In this document: positions 23,601 through 37,300 of the stretch, piece by piece
How positions within the stretch are numbered: the first letter of the stretch is position 1
Layout of the letters: each line of letters starts with the position of its first letter
From: Taenia hydatigena
Taxonomy: Eukaryota > Platyhelminthes > Cestoda > Cyclophyllidea > Taeniidae
DNA: 64,000 nt
NCBI GenBank assembly: GCA_036345935.2
Contig: JADWOT020000003.1
Coordinates: forward strand, 20,664,509-20,728,508
Direction of reading: 5' to 3'
Translations under genes and position numbers: made by a program
The notes under the pieces: generated by a model
Database searches by the model: none
The model's input: only the letters and a program-made list of their open reading frames with translations
Told to the model about the DNA's origin: nothing

Positions 23601-24886
23601 ATGAAAAGTGGTTGAGTGGTTTGATGAAGGGGAAAAAGTGGTAAAAAGTGCGCCTTTTGTTTAAGGAATGCATTCAAGAGACGGGGTTTTTTTCAAAAAA
23701 AACTGGGAACAAGTATTTTACCGACTGGAGGTACCAAAAATAATTTGACTGCATCGATGCCCCCTAGAAACCCGGGTAACCTTTAATTGAAACAACGGCA
23801 TTGTGAAGCTTAAATTGAAGGCGAGTCTTTTGTCTTTCAGTCGTTAAGTTAAAAAAATGCTCTTTTCCTGCTTTTTTATTTAAATGAGCATGTTTAGTTG
23901 GTATGGTGAATGGTATCCACTCGCCTCGCAGAAACGCAAGGCAGTTAGCTCAGTTAGGGCAACGAAGCAGGCAAAGAGACGTACAATCAGCCTGAGGTGT
24001 TTTTCACAGTTCAAATATTCATTTTCAATATGACACTCGACGCCCTCTGTGCGTGTGGAGATCAGCGGATTTTGGCGCAATTAAGTACATGGAGCTTCAT
24101 TATCACAAGCAATGATGTCCATCCTCCTGGCTAATGGAATCTGGACTAAATCGAGCACGACTTGATCCTCAGCCACCAGTAGAAGGAGGTGCCTCACACC
24201 CATGAAAATAACACGATCCAGTTCTGCGGCAACGCCTCTCCATTGTGGAAGGTAATAAGACGAGGCTGTCGAAAATTGAGAATAGGAAAGTACGTCATCC
24301 AATTCGCAAAACATAAAGGTCAAAAACATAAAGGTCAACTCCTATGCATTTATAAATTTTTAGCGTTTTGAACTCTTGAATGATGGTGTCAAAAGTGTAA
24401 TAATGTCCTTAATGAAAATGCGAATTTAGAAAGCACTGCATGCTACCCTTTTTGCTGATTCGCAGACTTCTGTAAATGATGGTAACCAGGACATGTCTTA
24501 CAGCTGGTGAATTTTATCTTCGTGTTTTATTATTCCTTTTCAACTTTTTCCTGCTCTCTAACCTTTGGTTATACCCAGGTAAATTGTTTATGACAAGCAA
24601 ATTACTGTAAACACATAAATTTGAAACACTTTTTTCTGCATCAACCACATCCAGTTGAAATGACAACAAATACCGCTCTGAAACGAGTTTGATTATCTGA
24701 CATTTGGTTTCGACCATCGCACCCGAGAACCCATTTCAACTGACTCGAAATACCGGCTCCAATTTCGTTTTCCTTTTTTGATTGAGAGGTTACTTTTCCA
24801 AGTAATTAGATTAGATTAGAGGTCATAGCCTAAGGAAAGCCAATCACCTTAGAATAAATATTTGCACCATTTTAACATACTTTCGT

Positions 24887-25020
24887 GGCCAGAAGACCCT
24901 TTCTTCCGAAATTGTCCTTCAGACCCTTTGTGGTGAATGCCCAACCGCTGTAAAACAAAGCCCAGTTTCCACTGACTTCTGCGGTGGTATCTGTATCGCC
25001 TGCCTCATCCGCACAGAAAG
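24887..25020 (+). other. RING-like open frame, possible orphan exon or gene relic
   Basis: Between an acceptor-like GTGGCCAG and the sequence AAAG|GCAAGT (a good GC-type donor), one frame reads LCGECPTAVKQSPVSTDF then CGGICIACLIR. The spacing C-x2-C ... PVSTDFC-G-G-I-C-x2-C imitates a RING finger (C-x2-C ... C-G-H-x-C-x2-C), with Gly in place of the zinc-binding His. No partner exon was found. It could be chance, a decayed gene or an isolated exon. Confidence 0.2.
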
Positions 25021-28000
25021 GCAAGTTACGCTCCCTTACTTAGTGTACTTTTCCCACAAGAAGTTTTCCTGGCAGAACCACACCTTCACCTCGAATCGCC
25101 GTAGATACGAAGACTAGTCCGAACCCATATATTCGTAGGATTACTTCTCTTGACAATAGAAGCCTTTGGCTTCACTGAGTGTCCTCTGAGGTTTGAGGAG
25201 TGCCCTGCTGGATTCGAGTGACTGCAAAATAAATATTCATGCACACCATGCATCTGTCAACTCTTCGTTTTAATCAAATTGAGTAAATAATTACATGTTG
25301 GGGTGTAGCAATTACATCCTTGGGATTTGGGGATTGCTTGAGGCATTACTTATGAAACGGTAGCACAACAATATCCGTTTAAGTTGCATGCCCCTGCGCA
25401 TGGGTTCTTCCGAAGTGGAAGAGGCGGTAATCATCTAGGTTGCACGACCTTTTACCAAGGCTATTCTTGCCAATAGCTTAACAGTCCTTTTGCATACTTA
25501 TGCATCGGTTCTTGCTAGAAGTACGCATCTAACAACATCTCTAGGCGTCACCTTAGTGGCAGCGGTTGGCGGTCCATTTTAGAAGGGTGATGATCCTGTT
25601 TCAGTTACCTAAGTATCAAACAATGAGAATACCTAGTGTCAATGCCTGAGTCTGTGAGGACAACAAAGGACCCGGCTGAGATTTTGGCATCACGGCCAGG
25701 AAAAGTTGAGATGACAGAAGATGTGAACAAGCAGTGCAAGTGTGCTATGCAGCAGGTCGTTATCCTAACACAAAGATTCTCGGCTTTTGGTTCCCATGAT
25801 CTTCACTTTTGTCTCAAAAACGTAAAAATAATTTTTGGATATCTAGAAGGTTATGCGTGCAAAATGTAGACGCGTAAAGCTGCTTTAAGGTATGAGTTTT
25901 ATGGACTGGCTCTCCTCTTAGGCAACTCATGAACTAGGCTCGATGTAAACCATCGACTTCACCTTCGAGGCCCTACAATGCAGTTTATCAAGAGAGCCTG
26001 ACTCTGTTTCCATCGATACAGACGAGACGGCAGTGACAGTGGATCGCTCGACCACCCTTGCAATGATTTAAGCAGTAGAGTGGCTATGGCAAGTTCTGTG
26101 GACAATGATCGAATGAAGAGAGGCGGGTGGCTGCATAACAGCATGGCATCTGAAAGGCCAACTTTCATCCCAAGAATTTGAGGCTGATGGTAAAAATGAG
26201 ATTACATGTTTAAGCAAGACTGGTAAAAAGCACAAAGTTGCAATCTTTTTGTGATTGCAGCTCCTCTAGCTCGTTTAAGCTGAATTCAATGGGATGCTTG
26301 TTTCATCAACAAGCCCACCTGCAACAACGATACCCTGTCGGCATCCGACATTAGGAATTGTAATGCCCACATTAGTGAGGACTCTTTGTTCTGGTATTTA
26401 AGTAATATTCTGCAAAGCACTTCTAGTTGCTTAGCCAAGTAGATTAATTGGTGAATGGCATGACTGAGCCCTCCTGCAGATGAAAGGTAACATTTGTGTG
26501 ATGTAGCTACGTTTTTTATGCTGCGGTAGGTGAGGCGCTTTCCATCCAGTTTCCCGCCACACAGGTCTTGTAAGCTTGTGATATCGTTAATTCTCAGCAA
26601 TCTTCACCCATTTACCTATTAGGACTGCATTTTCTATTTGGTTCTTTAAACATTTTCATCCTCATTTTTCGTTTCTCATCCCGCTTTCAGGGTGAAAGAT
26701 TGCACCCAAGGCCTCTCTAACTCTCCGGGTCACAGCCCACAGTCTCAGAGAGTGCGGCAAGTGGACTATGGGAGGTACTTTAATGCCTCTTATGATGAAG
26801 TGAGATAAAATGCATTGGGCAAAGCCTTTGCGTTGCTGCTAACAAATTGCAATCTCAACCAGAACAACCTAAAATGGAGGTCTCTGCTGTCCCATCCATA
26901 AAACTCACGGGGTGTCTCCTTGGACTTGAGGACAAGGGTTCTATCTATGCGTATGGAGGTCATCCTAGCAAAATATTGGCCAAGCAAAAAGGAAGCTATA
27001 TAACCGGGGAGTTCAAATGGTTCCAGCCTGTTGAGAATTCAACACGCAAAGGGGGGATTTCAAAAAACCAAATTAGAGGTTTCTAGAATCTTGAAATGGG
27101 AACGGCTTTAAGAGTTGCAAGCATCCTCAACACAGTGACATAATTTCGTAGGAATTTTGTGACCCGGATATGATTATATGCCACAAAAATTTGTGTCACG
27201 AGGTGATGCCTTTGATTGTGCTGATAAACGCATTTTAAAAGAAGGGAAGTGGCAGTTTAATCGTCAGGCCGTTGGTAAATAAAGCTTTAGATAACTCTTG
27301 GTGAAAACTGTTACGTATAAATTGCAGAAGACAAATAGCATTAGTCACCCATTTCAGGAATAATCCGGAAATTTGCCTCGAAACATAAAATAACTAAGGT
27401 CACCAAAAGATCGCTGCATGACAGCTGTGGTATTCTCTAAAAGGCAAAACAAATTGTCGGTTTTGTAGGGATAATAGCGAGGAGTGTGATTTAACCAATA
27501 AACCAGGATTTAGTTAAGGCCTTAAAGGCACTGAAATCAACACGACGCCGTCTTGGTGGCATCGCATTACAGCTCCTCTGTAGGTTACAGTGGTGTACTT
27601 AAGGAAAACCTCGAAATAGCATCTCAATGAGGTTTTAGAGATACTCAGTTAGTGAGGTCGGAAGTGCAGCTTGATTACCTTTACCTAAAAATTTTAGGAG
27701 TGGGAAACTTCCTTAAAGACACTGATGTTGAGGGAGAAACAGCTGAATGGGTTCAGCTTGGAATAATTATCGTAAACGTGTCTCCACTGATAAGTTAATG
27801 CAACCTATTCACTTAAGTACGAATTCCACAAAGCGTCTTCGATGAGGTCTTGAAGTTGAAATTGTTGCGTTAAAAAGCGAAGGACGACTTCATGATTTGA
27901 GGAACATTTCGTAACCTCCCATTTTCCCCTATCATGCAGGACAGTCTGAAGGCTTCAACCGGGCTATTGGCCTTCTTAGTGATAATTTTTACCCAGAAAA

Positions 28001-28192
28001 AAAGGCGTTCAAGTTGACTTAACTAGGGTGAAAGTCGAATTTGGAAATAAGGGAGTAAGTATAAAAGCTAATTTATGCAGAAAAAAGGTGACGAAAATGA
28101 CATGAAGCGATCGAAGGATTAGACTAGAGTCTAGCTTTGCTTTACTAATCCCATCTTCTCGTCTCTAATAAAAGTGAAGGGCAAAAGACGCT

Positions 28193-28340
28193 CTGGCAGT
28201 CTTTGCCTATGCACTTGCGAAGTAAAATGCCATGGGACAGGTGACGCTATCAACTTGAGGAGGGTTTTGCTTCTCCTCCATCATGTAGGAAAGCGATAGC
28301 ATTGGCACCGGCTGCAGTGACTTTGTGAGCAAGGCAAAAG
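28193..28340 (+). repeat. Hairpin-forming repeat, copy 1
   Basis: About 150 bp matching the reverse complement of 41384-41530. The core (CTATCAACTTGAGG followed by AGGGTTTTGCTTCTCCTCCA) is identical in both copies, while the flanks (CTTTGCCTATGCAC...; GCTGCAG...ACTTTGTGAG) are diverged. GCTATC...GATAGC and GAGGAG...CTCCTC form nested stems. Confidence 0.7.
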
Positions 28341-30387
28341 AGGAAATGAAATTTTTGCCGGTGCAAAGCGAAATTCGGTGGCATCTTGCATTTGAATCTC
28401 GCTAATCTTTTCACTCAACCAGTGGATGGGAATATTTAGTGTTAAACATGACTTTTGAAGAGCGAGCGTTTGGCATTCAAATGGATTGATGCTGGCACCT
28501 CTTTTGTAGTAAAGAAGTATTTACGTACTTCTGAACATAATTTTTTTCTCATTTATCAATCAGCAAAAATGTCCGTCTTTACTTATTGTCTTAAAACTTG
28601 ATTAAACCGCTAGGTTTGCATGCATTTTTTTAAAAAAATGGGGTTTGGGATCTTTCACAGCCAGCCAAAAACCACTCAGCATGACATCACCTCTTTCGCT
28701 TTGACTAAACTTTACAAGGTTTAGCGGCATATTGTTAGTATGTCGGTGTGAAACAAAAGCTTGATTTACTTCTAGTTTGTTAGGTGCCTTAAGTGTTACG
28801 TACTTAAAAAACAAGTCAAGACTTTACGTGGACGCTTAGAAGGATTCGCGATGCTTAATAACTCCAATAGGAGTGGATCCAGAGTGTCTTGGAACAAAAG
28901 GAAGTCAACTAACCACCTATTTAGTCAGAGATGACAGTGCTTTTGAAAGGAAATCTTACGATGTCTGATGATTAGGGCAGAGTATCAGGATGGCCTTGAT
29001 TATACCTTAGGAATTTTAAAAATTAATTTGCTTTAAAGAGAACATCGGGTAGTTACTACCCCTTGGGCTATGCGTGAGTCTGAGATGTTTCTTCCCACAG
29101 AAGACGATGCTTGCGAGTAAAAACTTCTACTAGTAGTTTTGACGCCGAAGGTGCTTCAACTGGTTTACAATTGTGGGGTGATTCTTTCCAGCCCACAACT
29201 TGGCGTCTGGACTGCTGATCTCAATTGTCGGAAGTCCGGCTTAGCATTGAGGCCTTCGGGGAATGCACAGACGAAATCATAATTGTTCTTTTTATTACAG
29301 GAATTGAGCCAGTCACTTCTGAGTAAGAGATTAGGGAGATTACCTTTAATGATGGAGCGGAAAAGTTAATTTACTGCTTGGGGTCAAAATCTGGAGTACT
29401 CGGTGATTTGAAAAGCCGCAAAGCTAGACTTAAATTGCTATGAAGAAACTGTTCCAACTTTTTAAGCAGTTGTTCCACATATCGTGCATTGACTAGTGGT
29501 GACATTTATTCTGCCATGAAAGCGCGTCGACGCAAGTTTAGGGGTGTGTTTTTAAATCCTGTCTATTTCCATAATAGCCTATCATTGAAAGGTCAAAGGT
29601 CAGGTGTTATTTTCTTCCCTTCTTTAATTAATCATCTAAAAGACGGTTTCGCCAGAAATTTTATTTACAAAATAAATACAATGTTATGGTTTAAGCATCT
29701 CATCTGAAAATCTTAGTAACCGACCAGAAGGATTCCAAACCGTTCGAAAGAAAACAGTTTGCCTAAGAGTCTTGAGTTCTCTCTGTTGAATCGCCCACGC
29801 GAACAATGACTGCATCCACCCAAAATTAGGCCGTGCTAGTTTTAATTCTTAATGTGAAAAATAAACTATAACTCCGGGGTTTTGGAAGTTTGGTGTTGTA
29901 CAGATAATTGGGAGGCATGACATTCAGCCCTTCTTTTGAGGGTTGCCGCAAAGCGAAAATCAAGATTTTGAACTAACGTTTTGAAATTTCAAGTAAAGCA
30001 ATGGGTCTTGCTCATCTTGCAGAACTTCTGGTTCAACGTGCCACCTAGAGGTACAGATTTCGGTGCCTTCGTGTCATACACCCTGGCTGTTTGGAAGGTG
30101 AACAGGAAAACTCGCAACACTCCTTTTGTCCTCACATTCGCCTTAGCACTAGCTGTTTGCCAAATTACATAGTGTTAATTTTAACCAAAACGTTCACGAG
30201 GCTGCAAAAGGAACTTGAAGCACCGACGGATGAGGTGTTGGACCAATTCTTAAAAGAGTTTGACTGTCGTAGACGATCGCCATCCTGATCACAACAGAGG
30301 AGCACGATGGATGCACCTCCAGACCTGGCTTCAAGTATGTGCAGCAAGCGTTTAATTTAACTCAGGAGAAGCATTCCCTACCTCAAA

Positions 30388-30393
30388 TTTATT
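30388..30393 (-). terminator. Candidate poly(A) signal of the minus-strand membrane-protein gene
   Basis: AATAAA on the minus strand, about 380 bp beyond the stop codon at 30770. It is the nearest canonical hexamer downstream of that gene that I noticed. Confidence 0.35.
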
Positions 30394-30769
30394 GACGTCG
30401 CCAGATTAAGCAAGGGGCTCTTGACATTCAAAACATAAGTCTGTGCATTTGAAACAAGAAGCTTGGCCTGACTTTGGCCTCCTCGCGATACCGGAAGACC
30501 GTCTAAGGCCAAGACTCGGTAGCCTTAAAGCAGTTCATATTCAAGTGAGTTCTGGCATTGCGATGCTTAAAAAATGATAACCTTATTAGTCATGACTTAG
30601 CAAACACAGTCAGTGGGAAAGGAAATGAAGTATAAGTCATTTATGCACTGAAAAGGAATACAGAAATATCAACTCAAAAGTCAGATTTGAGTGTATCTAC
30701 ATGAGGGCTATAGCCACTTGTTCATCAAGGGGTGTTTGGAGGTCCGGAATAATTGAAATCACCATAGTT

Positions 30770-31377
30770 TCATTTGTCATGGACACAGAAAAACCAAACT
30801 GCAGCAGCGATAGCAACAATGACGACGATAGAGATAATGACAATGATCATCACCAAGTTGGTAATTGATAGAGAACCACTGTTGGCAGTTAGAAGATTCA
30901 AAACCGTCCCATTTACTTTTGCCTTTTTTGGTACACTTTGGACCTCTTGGGGCAAAACTTCTGCGTCGTTCTGAAGAGGGTTATGAGGTTGAAGTTCTTC
31001 AGATTTCAGGGTATTTCTTGGTTGAATCAAAGTAGGCTGAGTTGAAGTAACTGAATCGGGCTGAGGACTTAAACTAGAGTCCACTGGTAATTCACTTAAT
31101 TGGAAGAAGTCTTCGTTAGCCCCACTGACGGACGTATCGGACACCGTCAAATCCGATTTTATGGAGACTGCAGCGTCGGATAAATTTTCATCACTGAATT
31201 TGATCGATTCGAATGGAATGGACGATTTTTCCTCTTCACTGGCAGACAATAAAGTTTCAGAAGGCGTATTAACGCTTTCCCTGTTTTCATATGATGATTC
31301 CGTAGACAAACCGAAAGTCCTCAAGTGGTCCTTTGGTTTTTCGGTTGTGAAGAAACTATGCCCAATGACAGGAAAAA
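30770..31377 (-). CDS. Exon 8: stalk, transmembrane helix and short tail
   Basis: Starts after the acceptor CTTCATGTTTCAG and joins the previous exon through a split Val codon. It encodes about 170 residues of acidic, Ser/Thr/Pro-rich low-complexity sequence (for example SSIPFESIKFSDENLSDAAV), then NLVMIIVIISIVVIVAIAAA and VWFF as a single hydrophobic helix, then CVHDK and stop TGA. Such a stalk is typical of O-glycosylated surface proteins. The cytosolic tail is too short for a signalling motif. Confidence 0.85.
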
Positions 31378-34300
31378 CTGAAACATGAAGAGATTGATAG
31401 TGTAGAGTGTCCAGTTAGGTAACAACACACAATCTAAACTGCTCGAATTTTGCCATTTTAAATGCTCCAAACTCAATATCGACTCTAATAGCTGTTGCGT
31501 GGGAACAGAGTAAGTTAACTGAGACTGTGTTACATTACTCTTCAGTAGTATGATTTAAAAGAACAGTAATACAGCAGTTCCAGGAGACCTAATATCACTA
31601 AGGCATCATGCTGCTGCTGCATTATCCTTATGAAAAAAAGCGCATGACTATGATGAAAATACCCACAGCAACTGAATAAAATGAGCAAAATTACAAAACT
31701 TAGTGCTCTTTCCGATACAGCTTGCTGCAATAGCTTAATGCACGATACACACAAGTGGGTACTCGTTGAGCTACTAATTAAGTCTCAATTTGTTCTCCCC
31801 ATATCATTAGTTATGCGCCAACGACCCACCACTTTCCAAACCATGCGCCACTTCATCTTCAAAGCTATGCTCTGATAAGCTGCAAAGGGAACTTTTAAAC
31901 GTGAATTGCACAATCTCTTAAGATGAAAGGATTGCAGCTAAGATCTGCCTACTTCATGATACTTGATGCACCTCGAAGGTATGACAGAAAACGCTTCCCC
32001 TAGAACCGGTCAGTACGAGCCGATCAGTCAGAGTGAAGTCATCCAAGGCAACGCAAGACCTCGCGCTTCACTGCGAAACTCACTCGTGGGAATATTCGCA
32101 CCCTAGGATGGGAGGTAGTGACTCACCCTCACTCTTACCTTCCCCATTCCCTTGAAGATACAAGTTCTTTCAGCGATACGCAATGAAGGCAATTGGAGAA
32201 TAAGGCTGAGGTGGGTTGTGTAATAAAAGAATTGGTTGCAATTTCGTGTTTTTGACAAGAAATAACACTGAAGCTTGTGTAACAGTAGTTATTTAGAGGA
32301 ACGCAATGATTCAAGAAGTTCTCAACGGTGGATTAGGGTTGTAGGTAAAAATTGTACAAACTTTGGAGGTAAACTGCTGTTTTATAAAGTGACGATGTTT
32401 AACTTAAAACGGAAGCGCGACTCTGCCCTCACAGTGAAGGAAGGAAACGCTGCGCATGTATTTTATGCTGTAAAACCTTGAGTTCCTTCGTCCGACTATA
32501 ATATAGCTAACTCCAGGTAAAGAAGCCTCAAAATGGATCTGGAGATAACTTAGATGACACGTTAGTAGAGCCCTTACTAACTAAAAGCTATGTACTTTCA
32601 CAATAATAATATTTAAGGAGCTCTCTCAACACGGTATTTTCGTCTCCATCTCGCTGGTGCTTACGATTTGGAAAGAAGGAAACAGGCCACGAGGAGCAGC
32701 AGATGTGATACTCCAAGTTGGAGAAGACGATAGTTGCTTGAGCCATTTACCTGAATAACCGAACCTTTTCAGACAGTCTTCACTAGGGTAGCCTAAGCCA
32801 TTGGCCTGCCAGCCATTCTATAACATCGGCAAAAGTTACCTTGATATTTCCTTCAAGATTGCTCAGCATCTCTTATTGTCTAAAAACGATAAAGCCGATT
32901 CCACTGAAGATCCATGAAAACTTTAAAATGCAATCGCTGCTCACCTCAGAGGATGACCCAGAGAGCCAAATTCGATAAACTATATTATTCATGGAGCTAT
33001 TAAACTAATGTGGCCCTAGAACACCTTCACAATCACGACGACCTCCGTTCGATATACGAATAGGTGAGAAGAGAGGTTGTCTTGGGTACGAACCCACTGG
33101 AGAAGTGGTATGGCTAGTTCTCATTTACCATAATCTTGGGCGGTTGAATCCGAGGATTCCAACAACACAAAATCTAAGAAGGTCATTTTATCGGTCGTTA
33201 AGATGTAGCATTACTGATTTCTTGGGTCTTTTTAAGCCAAAAAGAAAGTCGCTTCATAGTTCTTGCCTTTTGATGCCTTCTTAGTGCACTTAAGCAATAT
33301 ATTTGCATCTGCCTGCTCTTCTCAAGGTATATTACCCGTGGACGATGGCTCGGAGGACCAGCCAAAGGACTCCTCGAGAGGGGCGGACTGAGTAAAGACG
33401 CTTCGCGACTCTTCGCTGTAGGTGAGGATGAAGCGTGCATGGCCGCTGGTGATTTGCAGTTCGGGTGCTGTAGCTACTTTCTCCGAGGGGACCAACTTGA
33501 TTGCCACCGCATCGGAGGCAGTGACGCCGTTGTGGCACTGGATTGTGTAGCGATCCAGCACAGATACCAGATCCGTGTCGATGGTCGAGCAAATGCTCTC
33601 CTTGCCTTCCTCAGTCACCAACACCACTAGGACCTCACCTGTCAGTGGATTGTCGATTTAATTATAAGAAAAAGTGCCACAGGATCCCTTTGGGAAAGGT
33701 AATTTCTTAAAGTATTTAAGTTTATATGACTGAAGTTTATGCAAAGAAAGTTTTGATGTCAGCCTAGTGCATTTGTGATGTGGCATCACGTATATGTGGT
33801 ACTTGTTATTAGTCGGTTTTGCCAACTGGTAATTCCAAGTTGAGGCTTTATATGTTCTTTGCATGAGAATGATTCTGTTTTACATCTGTTAAAAGGCAAT
33901 TGAATAGGTCAATATATTAGTAAAAATAGTAACATTACTGAAGTAGTAAGACAAATCTGGGATTTATAGGTAGGCTCTCATTCGAATCGTGGTAATAAAC
34001 TTGTTAAATGATGTTCCAAATGTCCCAGATGACACTAGAGACCCGGAGGTGGACCTATTCAGACGCTGGTTTTCATTAAAACCAAGGTTACAGAAATAAA
34101 AGCCTGAATTTTGTTGCACTAAAATGTAGGTAAACAAAGTGCTAAATAATCCATCTGATAGTGCCTATTAAAGGTCTTCTCACATTGCCCACCTGGACGA
34201 CTCACCACTTCAGTGGAAATTGCTTTCACCGTCCGTAATGCTGTCAAGTCGTTCGTTTAAAACTCGCATTCGCGTATGTGAAGATGCATTGTAATCAAAA

Positions 34301-37300
34301 TAAAGGGGTAGAAATTTCGTTAGAAACTGCCCATAATTAATGCTGCTCGAATTTTCCACACGGAGGAAGGCTCGCGGCATTAATAAGGTGACCTTGGAAA
34401 AGTGCCATTACAGCGTGAATTTATAAGCAAAACTTAATAGCACACACTCCAACTAAACTAAAGCACTTGCACCTAAGTTGCAAAATGAAACATCCGGACT
34501 TTTATTTAGGACATTATGAACACGAACTGAATCACTGTATTGAGAACTGACATATTGTCACTGAAATGTTGGCATTCCGCAACAAATGTTTTCACAATCC
34601 TTTCAGCTCCGAAAATCCTGCACCAGAGCAATACCATTTGATGCTAAAAGACGCTGTAATTTTAAAGAGAAGGACAAAGAGATGGATTCTTACTTAAAAT
34701 AGGTCTTAGTGATTAGTTAATACCCATTCAAGACCGAATTTTAACATCATTTTTTTGCGAAATCAAACGACGCTTCCTCTTACTCGCCATTGATGCGCCA
34801 TCTGCGTTGCTCGTGCAAAAGTGACACGGCGTGCTCCTCTCAGTCCTCCGTATTTTGGCTTTTAAGCCCTTTGGTTCCAGTTGACATATAACGAGGTTGT
34901 GAACAGAGCTGAGGAAGACCGTGACACAATAGGACTTTCGTTTTTGACTCAGTTCGACCTCAGGGATCCTTACTTCGGCCACATTAATTTGTAGCACTGG
35001 CCCAAGTCGCTGTCAGAAGTTGTGCCTCTAGCATGCTGCTTTATAATTCTGTTACTTTGAGACCAGTACTCTTTTCAGTGGTATTTTATGATTACCAAGT
35101 AGCCATGTCGGGAAAAATGTGCCCATTGGCTCCTGTGTTTTCATTTTGTGGTCTTGAATGCGCTCTATGAGAGTTCGGCACTAAAATTTGAATTCTTTAG
35201 ACATCCAAACTTGGAATATGCGTGCCAAGTCGGTGTAAAAATTCAATACCTAGGAAAAGTATTTTTTCAAGAATATCATCCCTTTTTGATTTTTAACTAC
35301 GCATACAAAGAAACTGCTCTCAATTATGATTGATTGTTTAAATAGGATATTGTTGCACATTAAGATACCGGAATTCATGAATCCTCTCTTTGGTGAAAAT
35401 CGCGCTCGTCGTAGTTTAAACTTTGCTAGAGAGCCTTTTTTTGCAATCGAGAGTTCAAGTGCCATCACTGTCGCAAAAGAAACAGGTGCTGCCTTGCATG
35501 TTTCAACTCCGCATCCGAAGCGGATTGTCCAGAGCATGCAGGTGTCCACGGAGAGAGGCAAAAGAGTCAGTGTTTCAGTAGTATTTGATACATCCTGCCT
35601 TCTTTAAACTATCCAGGCTTGACTTCAGACTTGTTGTAACTCTTCTGTATCAGTCACCCTTACTTCGATGCATCAACCATAACTTTACGGATTACTTTAT
35701 TCATCTGCGCCTTTTAATCCTTACTTTAAATAACCGAAATTTTGTCATGCAAAATAAAGGGAATCGGTTGCGATCCGTTTTTGCTGATATCATCAACAGT
35801 CTTCGTTTTTGTGGTCTGCTGAATAACCACTACCTACTTCTGCCGTCACTGGAATTTGTATTCGTCTGCGCCACGAATAAGGCTGGTTATTGCGTAACTT
35901 CCAAAATCTCTCACGATGCCAATGCATCTGACTTCTGACTTCAGATCATTGCAGAGGTTAATAACCAGATGTCAGGGGGGTTGTTTCCAGAATTAATTCA
36001 CTGTTGCAAAATCAATGCGGAAGTGAATTCGCAAATTATTTTGAGTGACATAACAAAGTCCTTGTTGTTCAGCCATATCAATTGTCCTTTAGTCGTCCTC
36101 ACCTATCCATTCCTTCGTGCACAGCGATAGTAGTTTGCCACTACGCAAATATCTTCTTCTGTTAAATACAGAGAGATCCACATCCTACGATTCCCGAAAT
36201 TGATTAATTCACTTGAGATCATAAAAAAGAAACTCGTTTGTGCTGAAGCTTTTTATCGGAGACCCATTAAAAGGCCTAACATTTATACCCTAAAGCTACA
36301 GGCCTTGTCACATGATCGTTACCATTGATAAGGGCATGATTTGTCGCCAAAAATAGGCTAGAGGTGGACATAAACGTACGCCTTTTGGAAATAAAATGAT
36401 TCTAGTTATGCTGTGGAGCGTCCGAACCGAATAGCAGTAAATGAACCTATGACACTATCCAAGCGAAGTCCTTTAGTTTTGCTAGGTGATTTGTGGTAAA
36501 CTCCTTCGATCGAGTTTCTCAAGTTCGGAGAATTTCCTCATTTTTCGTTGACGTTGGGTGGTTAGAAGGAGAGTGGTTCTCGAATGATTGAAGCACATGG
36601 ACGGAAAGCATTACAGTCTGAATGGATGCAAATATGCGTCCTAGTCACTGGCCAAGCCCATCCAAAGACTAGACGAGGAAGGGTTTTTTTGGTAATTCGA
36701 AGCTAAGCGCGCAAAAATTGGAAGCATCGGTGAGTCACTTAATGTGACGGATTCCAAATTTGCTGCATTGGATCCTCCAATTCACTCATGTCGCACCACT
36801 TCAGCGTGTCTGGAATGTGCCAAATGGACAACTTTGGGAGGACAAACGCAATATTGTGCTAACTAGAAAAGCTAAGCAAGCCCTTAATTTAAAAAAAAGT
36901 TAAGGGACCGAAAGCTCGACTGCGCAAAAAGCGAAGAGACAACACTTGGCGTGCATTAAATAAGACCACTGTATCATATGTGCAACATTACACTCGCTTG
37001 AATAAATTACTAACAATAATTTAGGGGTAATGCAGAAGAGCTTGGGCGACTGCACCGAGCTTAATGCCAGTTTCGACAGTTGCATATTTGAACAGCTGCT
37101 GGCTCACATTCGACCTAAAGTTGCGGAGTAGGTCGCCCCGCCTTAGGCACTGGTGAAGTCTAGATAAACAAGATTGCGACTACTCCGACCGGTAAAAGAA
37201 AACAGTAATAAAACACCTAAACAACGGAATTTACTTAATAAATCCAAACTTCCCATGGACAGTATTACTCCTAATCTTGCCTTGTCTTCGGACGATTTCA

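Larger units (their letters stand above)
15800..30380. other. Gene-poor region between unc-45 and the minus-strand gene
   Basis: About 14.6 kb without a supportable gene. It holds repeat copy B (17240-17640), one copy of a hairpin repeat (28193-28340) and a weak RING-like open frame (24887-25020). Several open frames of about 100-146 codons (19021-19461, 20881-21315, 22804-23121, 26286-26600) lack domain features, flanking splice structure or homology that I recognise, and fit chance expectation in this amount of DNA. Confidence 0.6.

Noticed and set aside
26286..26600. 104-codon minus-strand open frame, Leu-rich
   Set aside because: The helical-looking composition was tempting, but no family was recognised and no upstream exon joins it in phase.
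33627..33628. Alternative acceptor for exon 7 (GTCCTAG)
   Set aside because: It would also keep frame, but the CCACTGACAG acceptor 12 bp upstream restores the GEVLVVLV strand that aligns with domain 1.
34728..34997. Minus-strand open frame beginning LQINVAEVRIPEVEL after an acceptor-like site
   Set aside because: It lies in intron 6 of the membrane-protein gene. Its good GTAAGG donor would be phase 0 and does not fit the phase-1 junction between exons 6 and 7.
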